A stretch of DNA of 64,000 nucleotides from Lotus japonicus (GCF_012489685.1 NC_080043.1:65713920-65777919); one strand, 5' to 3'. Positions 48,568 to 60,358 are shown, counted from the first letter of the stretch. A program made the numbers and translations. The notes: generated by a model not told the origin, from the letters alone.

Positions 48568-49247
48568 TGGTGTTCGATGGTCTCTCCCTCGGGGGGGATC
48601 AGATATGAGCTTGTGGATCGGGATGCCCCCACCGCTTGGGTGATCGATGTTGTGGGTCATCGAGCGACGTACCGGGGAAGGGTCATGGAGGACCGGACTG
48701 ACGAGTGTGAACATCTGACGAAAGAAGTTCTACGACGCATGGAGCTGAGCTTCAACTTGCCGTCTTCAGTTCGCCGAGGACTCGGATGTGTGAGCAGTTA
48801 TGGGTTGGTAGAGTTAGGCAGGCGTCATATTTGTGTAGAGCTCTGATTCGTTTTGCTTTTGGGACGGGGTAGGTTCCCGACGCATGGCTTTTGTGTGGTT
48901 CTCTTATTGAGGGATCACAGTGAGTCAGTCGGACTATAGGAGTCTTTGCTTAGGCCATTTTGAGGCCGACTTTCTCCCAGTGGATTGTAATTATAACCTT
49001 TTCACTCACACTTCTGGATCTGTAACTATTTGCCTACGGGCACACTACTTTGGAGTCACTGCGAGTGCGCGTGACATGGGAGTGCAGCTGAGGCTGTACA
49101 TGTGTATATATTTGTGTGTTGGTTGGGTTTTGTCTTTATTTTCTATTGCTTGATTTAAAAGGTATCAAACAAAAAAATTACCTGTTTTCAGCGTAAAGTC
49201 TATTTTTGGTTACTAAAGTGACACCTGGAAATCGGGGTGTTACATTG

Positions 49248-49259
49248 TGGTATCAGAGC
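49248..49259 (+). other. Gypsy primer-binding site
   Basis: TGGTATCAGAGC lies three bases after the 5' LTR, complementary to the initiator-Met tRNA 3' end. Confidence 0.88.
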
Positions 49260-49453
49260 TTAGTCGAGTCTTTTGGGAGTCTTTGGGGAATAGGTCTTCT
49301 GTGCTAGGTTGTGTGACTCTGCAAAGAGTGAAAATTGATTGTCTGCAGAGCGATTTTCGCTCTAATTGCTTGCGTTACTACTCAATCGGATTGAGTGGTT
49401 TGTCTAGTGCTACCGTATGGTTAGTACTAATCGGACGTTCGATGGGATATAGG

Positions 49454-50036
49454 ATGGTGGATCTTAACCGGATGGCGGAGGCTACACGTGAGCATCATCA
49501 ACGACTGATGGCGACAGCAATGTATCAATAAAGAGGAATGAACCGAATTGGAGCTGGGGGACCAATGAGGTCAGGTTCCCAAGGCTACAACGGAAGGAAG
49601 AGTTACCATAAGTGGGGACCATATCAGCGTTCCGAGGGAAGAAATCTTATCTCAAGAGAGTACAAACCGACGACTGCTGATACTGGGGGGGAAGCCAGTT
49701 GGTGACAAAGGAGTGACATGTACTCGTTGCAGAAAGTTTGGGCATTTTGCTAACAAATGCTCAGTGATTGGACGGAGATGCTTCAAGTGTAACCGAGAGG
49801 GGCATCTAGCTGTGAACTGCAAGACCAAAGAAAGTCTATGCTTCAATTGCAACCAACCGGGACATTTCTCCCAAGATTGCAAGGCACTCAGGGGCGAATC
49901 ATCAGGGAATGTTGGGAAAGGAAAACAACTTGCTACAGAGGAAAGGATTCATATCAAGGGAGGAGCAAGAGTTGAGGAGTCGAACGAGGAAGAACGTGGG
50001 AACGATGGTAATATTTTAACTGTTCTCGTATTCTAG
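49454..50036 (+). pseudogene. Gypsy gag remnant
   Basis: A gag-like start (MVDLNRMAEATREH) meets a stop after 25 codons. Most of the capsid region is missing. From 49713 a frame retains three CCHC zinc knuckles: CTRCRKFGHFANKC, CFKCNREGHLAVNC and CFNCNQPGHFSQDC. Gag protein cannot be made from this copy. Confidence 0.8.
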
Positions 50037-50329
50037 AATAACTTACTCTTTTATATTCAAGCGAGTGTGACGCGCCTAACTTGTATTTACTACTTAGACT
50101 ATGATCCTATGATTATTATCCCTAGTAGGACCTTATTCGAAGTTGCTCGTGATTTAACTATAGAGGTTACACGAGATCTAGAATAGCACGCGGAGCTAGG
50201 GAGTTGTTTTACCGAGGCGTTGATAAGGAAGCTAGGATCTCAGGGAAATTCCTTATGGGTACGAATCGTAGGATTTTAGGGCGTTTAGTTTTGAAGCGGA
50301 GTCGTTAGAGGATCTTTCGGCAAAAGGGA

Positions 50330-51034
50330 TTCATTCGACCGAGTGTTTCACCGTGGGGAGCGCCAGTGTTGTTAGTCAAGAAGAAGGACGGAAGGTCGAG
50401 ATCGTGGGTGGATTATCGACAATTGAACAAGGCGACGATCAAGAACAGATACCCGTTGCCAAGGATAGATGATTTGATGGACCAACTACGAGGGGCTACC
50501 GTATTTTCCAAGATAGATTTGAGGTCAGGCTATCGTCGGATCAGAGTGAAGATTGAGGATATACCGAAGACTGCTTTCAGGACACGTTAAGGACACTACG
50601 AGTACCTAGTGATGCCGTTTGGAGTGACGAATGTACCTGCTGTTTTCATGGATTACATGAACCGCATCTTTCAGGAGTTCTTAGATCGGCGTGTGGTGGT
50701 GTTTATTGAGGACATATTGATCTATTCGAAGGACGCGAATAAACATGAAGGACATTTGCGCCAAGTTTTACAATTGTTGAGAGAGAAAAAGCTGTATGAG
50801 AACCCTTCCAAGTGTGAATTCTGGTTGGAGGAAGTCAATTTCTTAGGCCATGCTATCTCGAAGGAGGGCATAGCTGTGGATCCGGCGAAAGTGGAGACTG
50901 TTTTGGCTTGGGAGCAACCGAAGATGGTGACAGAGATCAGAAGTTCTGTGGATTTAGCTGGATATTATAGACGCTTCATTGAGGGATTTGCCAAGATTGT
51001 TGGACCTTTGACTCAATTGACGAGGAAGGATTAA
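50330..51034 (+). pseudogene. Gypsy reverse transcriptase remnant
   Basis: The RVT_1 domain runs from [20 protein letters not shown] through [15 protein letters not shown] and [10 protein letters not shown] to [16 protein letters not shown] interrupts it at 50588-50590 where Tyr is usual. The catalytic box, normally F-x-D-D in this family, reads FIED, so one metal-binding Asp is lost. It stops at 51034. Protease is absent upstream and RNase H is absent downstream. Confidence 0.88.
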
Positions 51035-53070
51035 TCTTTTACATGGATTGAGGGTGTGTGGTTCCGTAGCAGAATCGTTAGGAACTTGATATCAGGATAT
51101 TTGTGGTTACTGGATGTCAGGAACTCATTGTCTGTTCCAGTGGGTTTTTCTAAATTTCCACCTTCGATGTATTAGGCCTGATCAACCTAATATTGAGGGG
51201 GTGATATTCGGAATCACAGCTGATAATGGACCTTGATAGAAGGATGTGTAAGATGAATTTGAATTGATTGAGGATTAGTCGGATTTGGGAGGAAAGTTCG
51301 TGTTAAGCATTTGATTGTACAAGATTAAGATTTGAACCTTTGGAAGTTGATGATTTTCGTATAGACATTGATTGGTTAGTTCGTGTGATTACTCCAAGTA
51401 GAGGTAGACTAAGCCAATAGAATTGATGTTGGAAAATCTTTAAGTATTTTCTCGGAAGTTATGAAGTCATAGGTTATGTGATTTCTGACGTGGGATTATT
51501 AGAGATTAGATAGGTTGGATTTAATATCCGGTTATAGATGATTGTTTGATGGTAGCGAGATTGAGAAGAATTAACTCTGAACTAGATTGTTATAGTCGAG
51601 TTCGAGGAATAAGTTTTGCTAAGCGTTGGATTAATATGTGGAGACATTATAGTCTTAAGAGATGAATTTTCGCTTGAAAAGTGTTGAATTAATGATTAAG
51701 TTGGAGAAAGAAAGTTTTAGCATAAGTTGAATACTTGAGGTTGGTGATATGGATTCCAAGGAAATATGCTGAGATTACTAAGTGAGATTTACTAAGTTGG
51801 ATTGAAATCTTAGGGTTAAGATTGAATCTTGAGAGTCGAGAATCGCATACGAGTAAGAGATCTTACAGTTGTAGCTGTGACAATAGGAGTTGAATCTTAG
51901 AAGAATGAAGACCTGGAGATGGGTTTCGGGTTAAGACCATTGAGGTATAATATAAGAGTGATCTTGAAGTAAATGAATCTTGGGTTGTGTAGGGTCATAA
52001 GGTTGGTTATAAGTTGGTGATCGATTGATGTTGATCATGAGGTTGCAGACATAATGAGCCATGTGATATGATTTGAATGATGTTAGCATAATAAGTTGTG
52101 GATGTGAAAGCATGACGACACTGGTCAGGTCGTTTGGGTAAGTGAAGGAGTTATAGTTTTTAAGAAACGGATATTCATTTAAGAAGTATTGAAGGATTAA
52201 AGGACATTAGAGGACCAAACTTGGAGAAGGTTTAGGTTTTAAATCTATGAATGTCTGTCTAAGGTGTGAAGGACTCAAAGTTTGTCAGAATTTGATTGGG
52301 AGATTAAGAAGTTGATTGACGAGATGGTGGTTGAGTCCCAAAAGGAGGGTGTTGGTGTTAAGATGAATACTTGAAGTTGTTATGTTTGGACAAGTTTCTT
52401 AGAGCTTAAGAGTGGATGAAACTTTGTTATGGATTTTGATGATGCATATTACGGTTAACAAGTGAATTTTACTAAGGTTGAATGAGAATCCTAGGGCTAA
52501 GGTTGACCTAGTGAGCTGAGATTCATGTACACATACGAGATTTAGTGGTGTTAGCGGTTACGATAGAGTTAAATCTCAGAATGTTGAAGGATCGGATGAT
52601 AAGATGGCTAGTTAAGTCCCTTGAGGTATAGTTATGATGTAATCTACTAGAGGATAAGTCTCGATTTATGCGAAGTGTTAGGGATTTCAGTAAGTGTAAA
52701 TAGGTTTGAGTGAGGGAAGTTCTAAGGAAGAAGACGATAATAATGGATTGTTAGATATTAAGAAGAGGATTATCTTATAAGTTGTTGGTAACTTGATGTT
52801 GAAAGGGATAAGATTAGTGAAGGACAAGAAATAAGGACATAAGTCGATTTTTAATTCGAATGGTGACTAAGTAGGAGATTGATTTCATTGTGCGAGTGAT
52901 GATAGTTACGAAGTTGGATGTGACGTTAATGGACTATTAGATTCCAACGCAATGTTTCGTCTAAGAGTTATCGAACGAACAAGTGATGGACTGTAGATGA
53001 AGATCACGAGGACAAGTTGAGTATCTACTTTGAGATGACAGAGAGGCACTGAGTTTAAGAAGAATTCCGG
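51035..53070. other. Non-coding interior of the Gypsy element
   Basis: Stop-rich, G/A/T-biased sequence with no recognisable RNase H. Two diverged copies of a block of about 250 bp lie near 51720-51965 and 52360-52645, each containing a CTTAGGGTTAAG-type motif followed by a TTGAGGTATA motif. Confidence 0.55.
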
Positions 53071-53089
53071 ACGACCGAAAGTAAAGAAG

Positions 53090-53160
53090 TAAGTGGCTAA
53101 GGTTGTGCGACTGCACGGAATGCCAACCGGTATCATTTCAAGCAGAGGTCCGACGCAAGT
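53090..53160 (+). pseudogene. Gypsy integrase fragment
   Basis: One frame reads AKVVRLHGMPTGIISSRGPT. This corresponds to the conserved VxLHGxPxxIxSDRD stretch around the second catalytic Asp of Gypsy integrase. Here that Asp is lost (SSRG in place of SDRD). Confidence 0.65.
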
Positions 53161-53385
53161 AATCGAGTCAGACGACATGAGGTTGAATGATGTTTTGTCT
53201 TTTGAGACGCCGATAGTTAGCAGTGGGGATAGAAGAGTGAAACAGTTAAGGGGAAGGCAGATTGCTTAAGTAAAGATTTTGAGGAACAATGACACAGGCA
53301 CTACTACATGGGAATTGGAAGATAAGATCAAGGAACTGTATTCCGAACTTTTTGCAGAGCTCTGAGTTTCGAGGACGAAACTTTC

Positions 53386-53402
53386 TTTTTGGAGGGGAGT
53401 AT
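53386..53402 (+). other. Gypsy polypurine tract
   Basis: TTTTTGGAGGGGAGTAT lies directly before the 3' LTR, following GAGGACGAAACTTTC, a common chromovirus pre-PPT sequence. Confidence 0.7.
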
Positions 53403-55569
53403 TGTAAGACCTGGATTTTCAGAACAAGTTAAGTTTCCGACTCACACGTAGAAATAGTGTAAGCGTGACAGGAGTTTGACATTTGAGAAAGATTAATGAA
53501 GAAGAAAGTTCAGGAATTGCTTGAGGAATGTTGCGTAGCTGTTTTCGGAGTTAGTGCGAGTCGTCTGCACACCTGCCTTATGGCAAGCGTGTCCAGAATA
53601 GGCTATTTCGCTCTTAAAGCAACGTTTTGAGTGAGATTTCGAACTCTCGGAAAATTTAAAGATTCTTTTTATTTTTCCATCGACCAGCGTTTCATTTCGG
53701 AACTCTGGACTGTACGCACGATAGGTTTCACTTTTCGGATGTCCGCCGACGCTAATTTCTTTGCTTCGAAACCCTATTTTCGAGCAATGGATGAATACTT
53801 TTTCTATTCGGGACTTCTAACGAAAATTCCGTCCGCGTTGCCAGACTTGTTTCGACGTTTCCAATCTTTCTTCAGTTGGAAGTTTTGTCGTTTGAGCATC
53901 ACAGCAAAAAGTAGTTTTTCGGGGCAGATTAACCGACACCGCTTTTGAGTTTTTCGATATCGTTTTTCCCAAATCCTAGATATTTGTTTTGAGTTCTGGA
54001 ATTCCGACGCCAGAATCTCTCTTAGAATTTCTCGGTGATCGTGCTGCAAAAATCGGAATCGCGAAATTTTCATTTTCCCGCGATTTCACCCGCCTATAAA
54101 TAGCGCGAAAAAGCAAAATCCTCTCATTTTCTTTCCATTTGTGGCTGATTTCGTGGGGAGCAAGGGGGGAGGGGATTTCCGCGAAAACTTGACCAATCTT
54201 CGTGCAGTTCGTCCCTACTTCTAGGTATCGAGGTAACTATCATGAATCCTGCCTCTGATTTCTGTTTCTGCTGAGTTTCTGAAGTCGTTTCTGTGCTCTA
54301 AGTTTTGAGCTTTTTCTAAAATTGTCCGATTTCTCTGATTTCTCGCTTGGGTTATGTTCCTTATGTTCCCCTGAGTCTAAAACCTCTGTCAGTAAACTCT
54401 GATTGCGATTCAGTTGTCCAGGATCTGAAAAATTGACTCAAAACTCTTTTTGTCTCACATTTCGAAACTTTATTGTCGAAAAGACTTAATATGACTTCGT
54501 GCCTTTAGGATTTGTTGTCACGGATATCATGAGGATCGTTGCTGTCAAATTTGTTTTCAGAACTGATAACTTTGAAGTTTTGAGCCTTTATTTTGGACCA
54601 AAATGCCCCTGCGTAGTCGTATTTCGGCCCGATTGTCCGAAAATTGTTCTGACAGTTTCTTTGCCTTAGTTTTACCCTAAAACTACCTTGTAAACTGATT
54701 TGATCGAAGAAAAAGAGCCGAAGCCCTTTTCTCCTTTTGGCCGTGGGTTTTTCCTAAGGGGAGGGGAGTTTTTCGTTTTCGAAAACTTGTCCTTTCGTAC
54801 CTGTTTGTCGTATTCTGAAGCTTTGATGCTTTGTCTATCGTTTATGTATTGTATTGCGATCGAACTAATCGATTTTGTGTGGATTCTGCTTTGTTTTTCC
54901 TCCGAGGTTCAGTTGAAGGAACTTTGGAAGTTTCAAGGCATTCCTGTGAAGGAGATTTGATTTGCGAAGCTGGATCAGCTCGAGGTTAGGGCAACTTACT
55001 ATATATTAGCTATGACTGCATGATAGGCGTCGATAAATTCGACTTATGTTTTATCTGATGTTGTTTTTGATGATGAGTTGATGTTATGATGCTTTTCCAT
55101 ACTTGTGATGTTGTGCTTTTGTTGGATTGAGCGTTTTGACGCAATTTCGGAGTGGAGATTCATTGATCTGGTGATCTTTGATATTTCGGGTTGGATGAAC
55201 AACCCTAGGCAAGTCCAAATGTGGGGTTTGAGACTTAGCCATATGTTGGAATTCTTAGACTTTCCCCGGGAAATGTATTTTGGGTGGTTGATCTTTGAAA
55301 ACTTAGAATGATAGAGCTTTGAAAAACTAAAGACTTGGGAAACTTAGACTTTGAGAAATAAACTCATAACTTGACTAATTCGAATTGAAACAATTTTTAT
55401 TAACGTTTAAGCATAGGAGAACTGAAGGGGAAAATATTTACGAAAGACGGGGAAAAGTCGACTTTGTTGTGGGTTTGGAGAGTTATCGGAATTGGGGGAA
55501 GCCACTAAGGTGAGCTATGGTGATGATTGAAAGTCACCGAGTACTCTAGTACTCTTGGGGATTGTTGTG

Positions 55570-55721
55570 GAGCCGTGTTGTATTGACCGACACCTAGTGC
55601 TCTTGTTGTTTGGGCTGTGTTGTATTGACCGACACTAGACCCTTGTGTATTCTGTGGATGGAGTTGTGTTGTATTGACCGACACTTACTCCGAGTTGTGT
55701 TGTATTGACCGACACTAACTC
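55570..55721 (+). repeat. Hairpin array 1, 3' LTR copy
   Basis: Same four units with core GTGTTGTATTGACCGACAC as in the 5' LTR, unchanged. Confidence 0.8.
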
Positions 55722-55807
55722 ATGGGTTTGTTGAGATTGGGTTGTGAGCTAAACACTTTCGTGGTAAGGACGATTCGTTGTTTGGCTAACCACGTTGCAT
55801 TCAATCG

Positions 55808-56041
55808 GGTGAATAACGGGAATGGTTCACCTGTGCATATCATGGTGAATAACGGGAATGGTTCACCTTGCATTAATGATGAATAACGGGAATGGTTCAT
55901 CATTCGGTGAATAACGGGAATGGTTCACCAAGGATGAATAACGGGAATGGTTCATCCAGGATGGATTTCATCCAGGATGGATAACGGGAATGGTCCATCC
56001 ATAGTGAAAATGCTTCACTTGTGGCGAACGGGAACGCGTCA
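55808..56041 (+). repeat. Hairpin array 2, 3' LTR copy
   Basis: Same set of TAACGGGAATGG-loop hairpins as in the 5' LTR, unchanged. Confidence 0.85.
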
Positions 56042-56975
56042 CAAATCCGGATACATATTGTGCATTTCACGCATACATTCATGCTGACTGAGATTGTGTG
56101 TTGTTTGTTTATTGAAGCAATGTTAGAGCCATAACATGCTAGGATTGTTTATATGTATATATATCAACATATATCTATACCCCATATCACATGTTGAGTG
56201 TATATCTACTTATTGCTGTGAGTTGACCCTAGCGCCTTGGCTTTGTTTGTATGTTTGTGTTTGGGCGGTCGGCCTGCTGCCAGATGTCGATGGCCGACTG
56301 GTGTTCGATGGTCTCTCCCTCGGGGGGGATCAGATATGAGCTTGTGGATCGGGATGCCCCCACCGCTTGGGTGATCGATGTTGTGGGTCATCGAGCGACG
56401 TACCGGGGAAGGGTCATGGAGGACCGGACTGACGAGTGTGAACATCTGACGAAAGAAGTTCTACGACGCATGGAGCTGAGCTTCAACTTGCCGTCTTCAG
56501 TTCGCCGAGGACTCGGATGTGTGAGCAGTTATGGGTTGGTAGAGTTAGGCAGGCGTCATATTTGTGTAGAGCTCTGATTCGTTTTGCTTTTGGGACGGGG
56601 TAGGTTCCCGACGCATGGCTTTTGTGTGGTTCTCTTATTGAGGGATCACAGTGAGTCAGTCGGACTATAGGAGTCTTTGCTTAGGCCATTTTGAGGCCGA
56701 CTTTCTCCCAGTGGATTGTAATTATAACCTTTTCACTCACACTTCTGGATCTGTAACTATTTGCCTACGGGCACACTACTTTGGAGTCACTGCGAGTGCG
56801 CGTGACATGGGAGTGCAGCTGAGGCTGTACATGTGTATATATTTGTGTGTTGGTTGGGTTTTGTCTTTATTTTCTATTGCTTGATTTAAAAGGTATCAAA
56901 CAAAAAAATTACCTGTTTTCAGCGTAAAGTCTATTTTTGGTTACTAAAGTGACACCTGGAAATCGGGGTGTTACA

Positions 56976-57575
56976 GAGATGCTATGCAAAATTCTTGGGG
57001 ATATCAAAGAATATTTGAGTTGTGATAGTACATGCAAGTCTGATGATAACTCCGAGATTGAAGCTGAATGGTTTACAACTGAGTTTCTTAATAACATTAA
57101 ATGTTCAGGAATACTCAATCATAAATTGATTTTGAAAGTAGGGGTTCCTATTATGTTGTTGCGTAACATTGACCAAGCTGGAGGGCTTTGTAATGGTACG
57201 CGCATGATTGTCAAAGAGTTGGGAAAAAATGTCATTATTGCTACTGTTGTATCTGGGAAGCAACTTGGTGAGAAAGTACTAATTTCAAGAATGGATTTAG
57301 TACCAACTGATTATGGTTTGCCTTTCAAGTTTGTAAGGAGACAATTTCCCATCTATTTATGCTTTGCAATGACAATTAACAAAAGTCAAGGTCAGACACT
57401 ATCTCATGTGGGACTTTATTTGCCAAAACCAGTATTTACACACGGTCAATTATACGTTGCTTTATCAAGGGTGAAGACAAGGAAAGGATTGAAAATATTG
57501 ATTTTGGATGAAGATGGTTCAATAGCAAGTTCTACAAAAAATGTTGTCTACAAAGAGGTGTTTGACAATATATGA
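56976..57575 (+). pseudogene. PIF1-like helicase exon, 3' part
   Basis: This resumes after the second TSD copy of the Gypsy element. It reads through a conserved helicase C-terminal region: GVPIMLLRNIDQAGGLCNGTR, AMTINKSQGQTL and GQLYVALSRVKTRKGLKIL, ending with a stop at 57573-57575. No further damage is visible in this part. Confidence 0.9.
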
Positions 57576-58536
57576 ACAAAACTTATTATTCAAAGGGGTA
57601 AGTTTATATTGTGTAAATTTTAATCTTGCTTGAAGGTTAATATGTTACTCATTGATGTCTATCATTGTCTTTGTAGGAGCATCAATACTGGAGACAAATT
57701 ACTTGGTCGTCATTTTATGTGTATTAATAATCCATTGTCCCTTTGAGTGGAATATTAATTTAGTAGTAAAACATCATGATATTTCATTATATTATAGGTT
57801 GTGTCTATGTTTATTTCAAACCGTTTATTCACTACTGATTAGCAATATCATTATTAAAATGGCTAGATTTATGATTGTTTATTACAAACTAATTTGTAAT
57901 ATTTGTGTGCTCATATTTATGTAAATTTGTGTGAGATTTCTTATAACTGAGCGATGTTATATTTTTGAAGCTTTAAATGGTGGGAAATTTTTTATGTCCT
58001 ATGAATCGAGCTTCATTGTAGGTGCTAACTATAAGAGCTCAATACATTATTCTGTAAACGGAAGAAAATTCAGTATTTGAATAACACAGAAACTTTGTAA
58101 TATCGTATAGTTCCCTCTACGTAGTGTTCTGCTGTTAACGCATTTATTGCTTAAGCATTCTTTCAACTCTCAACAGTGGACCATGAGATACCCGTTTTCT
58201 TCTAATTGACATGTACGTGGTTAACTTCAGTTTATTAACCTGTCAGAATTCAATGCTTAATTGGGATATACATGTATATTTCATATCATGCCTCTGACAA
58301 CACGTTTTGTAGATTTCCATCAAGCGGAAAGTAGTGCATCCTAGAAAGGCTATCACTGAAAGAAGTTGTTATAGGTGTCCATGGCCTTTGCAACCTTCTA
58401 ATCACGTGGCCACTGTAAGTACCACTAAGTGTGCCCGTAAATTTAATGTAGGTTCATTTTAAACCCAGTATAATAAGTCCATAATCCATATTGTCTCCAG
58501 CCTCATTTTGTCCGGTGAAGAGAAGTTGGTGCATAG
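57576..58536. other. Spacer between Rep/helicase and B3 gene 2
   Basis: AT-rich, non-coding. It includes the 3' end of the transposase gene. The part near 58315-58440 could be the 5'UTR or an untranslated exon of the B3 gene, since a donor-like GTAAGTACC lies near 58416. Confidence 0.45.
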
Positions 58537-59851
58537 ATGGAGATCAATGTTGGAGCTGATGTCTTAGGTCCCAAAGATACTATTGTCTTTGCTTCACTAC
58601 CTGAGAAGGTTATTATACACACTATTTGTATTATATTTTTCTGTCCTTAAAGTTGTGTTAGAGTATGTAGGAACTCAACTTATATGATCTTTGCAGGAAA
58701 TAGTTTTGCTGCCACGTGAGTTTACAGTTGATTACTACAATGATCTAAAGCTGGAGTGGAAGTTATTTGATCCCTTTGGGAAGATGCACTTGGTATTATA
58801 TGAAAAGAATGTGGAGAAACCTTATTTGTTTAAAGGTTTGCTGGAAATTCGCGAGTATTATACTCCCTCCGTCCCTAATTATAAGCTAAAGTTGTAAAAA
58901 TCACACTTATTAAGAAAGCCTTAATTGATGCATTGGTTTTCAAAAAAATGTACAACTTTCTATGTTTACCCCTATTTATGATAACACTTTTTCATCATTG
59001 TACTACTAATGGTGGTGCTCCACTACCAATAAATGCAAGGGTGAATATGGAAAGAAATATTAACTTTTGCAAGGTTAGCTTATATTTAGTGACACAAAAA
59101 AAGTCTCAATGTTAGCTTATAATTAGGGACGGAGGGAGTACCTTGGAAGGGTTGAACTGGTGTGTCCTTAAACATCAGGGTTTTTCAAACTTTGATTTAT
59201 TCATTTACAGTGAGAGGATTGAGGAAGTGTGTTATCTCCCTCCCCCCCACCTCCTGTTATGGATGCCCCCCATCTCCTGTGACAACTGCCTCCTCACCTC
59301 CTGTTAACACTGTCATCCCACCTTCTGTTATAACTATCCACCCTCCTCTTGATATAACTGGCCACCCACCTCATGTTATGACTGCTAACCCACCGCTTGC
59401 TATAAATTATGATGTACTGAGCAACTCTTCTTCCACAAGTCCAAAAATTCCAATAGAAGCTAATTGGATTCTCTATCCATGTTTCTTCACTTGCAAAGTC
59501 TCACAAAACCAAGTCTCTGGAAGTCAGCTAGTAAGCTTAACTAACACTTGTGTTGCTTATTAAATATGTATTCATCTTATTATAAGACGTAATGTATTGC
59601 AGAATGTTCCTGTGCATGTTTATGAATATCTCCGCGACACACAAGCTTACAAATGGACTTTGAGAGGACCTACTGGGATGCAGGTGGAATGTTCTATCCT
59701 TGGCGTGCCTCAGAGAAAGTATGCCAAGTTTGGTAGGGGTTGGAAGTCGTTCTGCACCTCACATGATTTAAAAGCTGGAGATGTGTTGTCATTTTTCCTA
59801 ACCAGTGAAGTTCTCGCTTTTGTTGATGTTTTAATCCACGACAAGAAGTGA
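58537..59851 (+). CDS. Two-B3-domain gene 2 in the Helitron
   Basis: Exon 1 (58537-58608) starts MEINVGADVLGPKDTIVFAS. Exon 2 from 58697 gives a B3 domain opening EIVLLPREFTVDYYNDLK, with DPFGKMHLVLYE and LFKGLLEIREYY. It is then interrupted by a Stowaway MITE at 58863-59138. After the MITE the original exon frame runs to a stop at about 59170, or may be spliced. A proline-rich linker follows (about 59215-59530). The final exon, from about 59604, encodes a second B3 domain: WTLRGPTGMQVEC, KFGRGWKSFCTSHDLKAGDV, SFFLTSE. It stops at 59849-59851. Exon joins around the MITE and linker are uncertain. It is a paralogue in plan of the gene at 28645. A DNA-binding role is inferred from the fold only. 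Confidence 0.6.
58863..59138. mobile_element. Stowaway MITE inside a B3 exon
   Basis: 276 bp with perfect terminal inverted repeats of at least 24 bp beginning CTCCCTCCGTCCC, flanked by the TA target duplication at 58861-58862 and 59139-59140. This is a classic Tc1/mariner-derived Stowaway. It has no coding capacity. Confidence 0.93.
59245..59410 (+). repeat. Proline-codon minisatellite in the B3 linker
   Basis: Degenerate 24-bp units of the type CCACCTnnTGTTATnACT encode repeated PP-x-V-x-T peptides between the two B3 domains. About six units are visible. Confidence 0.6.
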
Positions 59852-60358
59852 AACAATGCTGTTGTACGTTTTTTATTAACTTCCTGGTTGTATTAATTTG
59901 TTTGACTGTTTCTATCAAGTATTGGACAAATGTTCTATTTTAATTAATTTTTATGGCATTTGGTGTTGTATGATTAAGCCAATAGATATATTAATTAAGG
60001 CTCAAGCGGTGTGCCGCCCATATACAAGAAGAGGGGAGGAAATAAACTAAAAAATAGAGTATTGAGTGACAAAACGAAAAAGCCATAGTATAGACCAAAA
60101 TAAATCTAAATGCTACAGCCTCCAAAGAGAACAGACAGTAGCAGAAGCTTCAATTGGACAAACCTACTATTCCCTATACTCTAAAAAGTACGACTGAGTA
60201 ATTCGTTCAATTGTTGTCTCCACCTTTTATTCAATGGCTTTTATGCATATCAGTTTGTTGGAGTACCATTCATACTTTGAAAGTGGAAGCTATTGACCCT
60301 TTCTGATAGTATGTTTGTACGAAACGATTATTCTTAAAAAAATGAGGTAAGAACTTAA
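59852..60358. other. Helitron 3' non-coding region
   Basis: Sequence between the last B3 exon and the terminal hairpin. No gene seen. Confidence 0.6.

Larger units (their letters stand above)
45672..49244 (+). repeat. Gypsy 5' LTR
   Basis: 3573 bp. A TATA box TATAAATA at 46364-46371 would start transcription near 46395, leaving almost 2.9 kb of R-U5 leader. That leader contains the two hairpin arrays listed separately. Confidence 0.92.
45672..56975 (+). mobile_element. Non-autonomous Gypsy retrotransposon, 11.3 kb
   Basis: Two 3573-bp LTRs (TGTAAGACC...GGTGTTACA) flank about 4.2 kb. The TSD GAGAT is perfect at 45667-45671 and 56976-56980. Remnants occur in the order gag, reverse transcriptase, integrase, which defines Gypsy. 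Long LTRs and three gag zinc knuckles suggest a chromovirus of the Tekay/Del kind, as inference. I saw one LTR difference (G at 46094, A at 53825). Coding damage is far heavier than that, so this element was already defective when it inserted and must have used proteins from a relative. It interrupts the helicase exon of the Helitron. Confidence 0.93.
53403..56975 (+). repeat. Gypsy 3' LTR
   Basis: 3573 bp, offset 7731 from the 5' copy, and apparently identical except at one base (A at 53825). It holds second copies of the hairpin arrays at 55570-55721 and 55808-56041. Confidence 0.92.
31015..57575 (+). pseudogene. Helitron Rep/helicase gene, split by two retrotransposons and mutated
   Basis: This is the Helitron transposase: an HUH endonuclease fused to a PIF1-like helicase, acting in rolling-circle transposition. 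Exons: 31015-31078, 31234-31392, 31477-31560, 31662-31790, 31869-32108, 32192-32630, 42146-43071, 43194-44272, 44379-44516, 44600-45671, resuming after the Gypsy element at 56981-57575. Phases fit across all introns. The Copia element sits in the sixth intron and the Gypsy element in the helicase exon. Damage in the host gene: TAA at 32557-32559, TAG at 42210-42212, a one-base frameshift near 43254 just after the HUH motif, and TAA at 43741-43743. The first intron appears to use a GC donor at 31079. The gene cannot make a full protein as read. Confidence 0.85.

Noticed and set aside
48520..48846. 108-codon frame inside the Gypsy LTR
   Set aside because: It resembles nothing known and lies in the LTR leader. 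It is present in both LTRs simply because they are identical. Chance is the simplest explanation.
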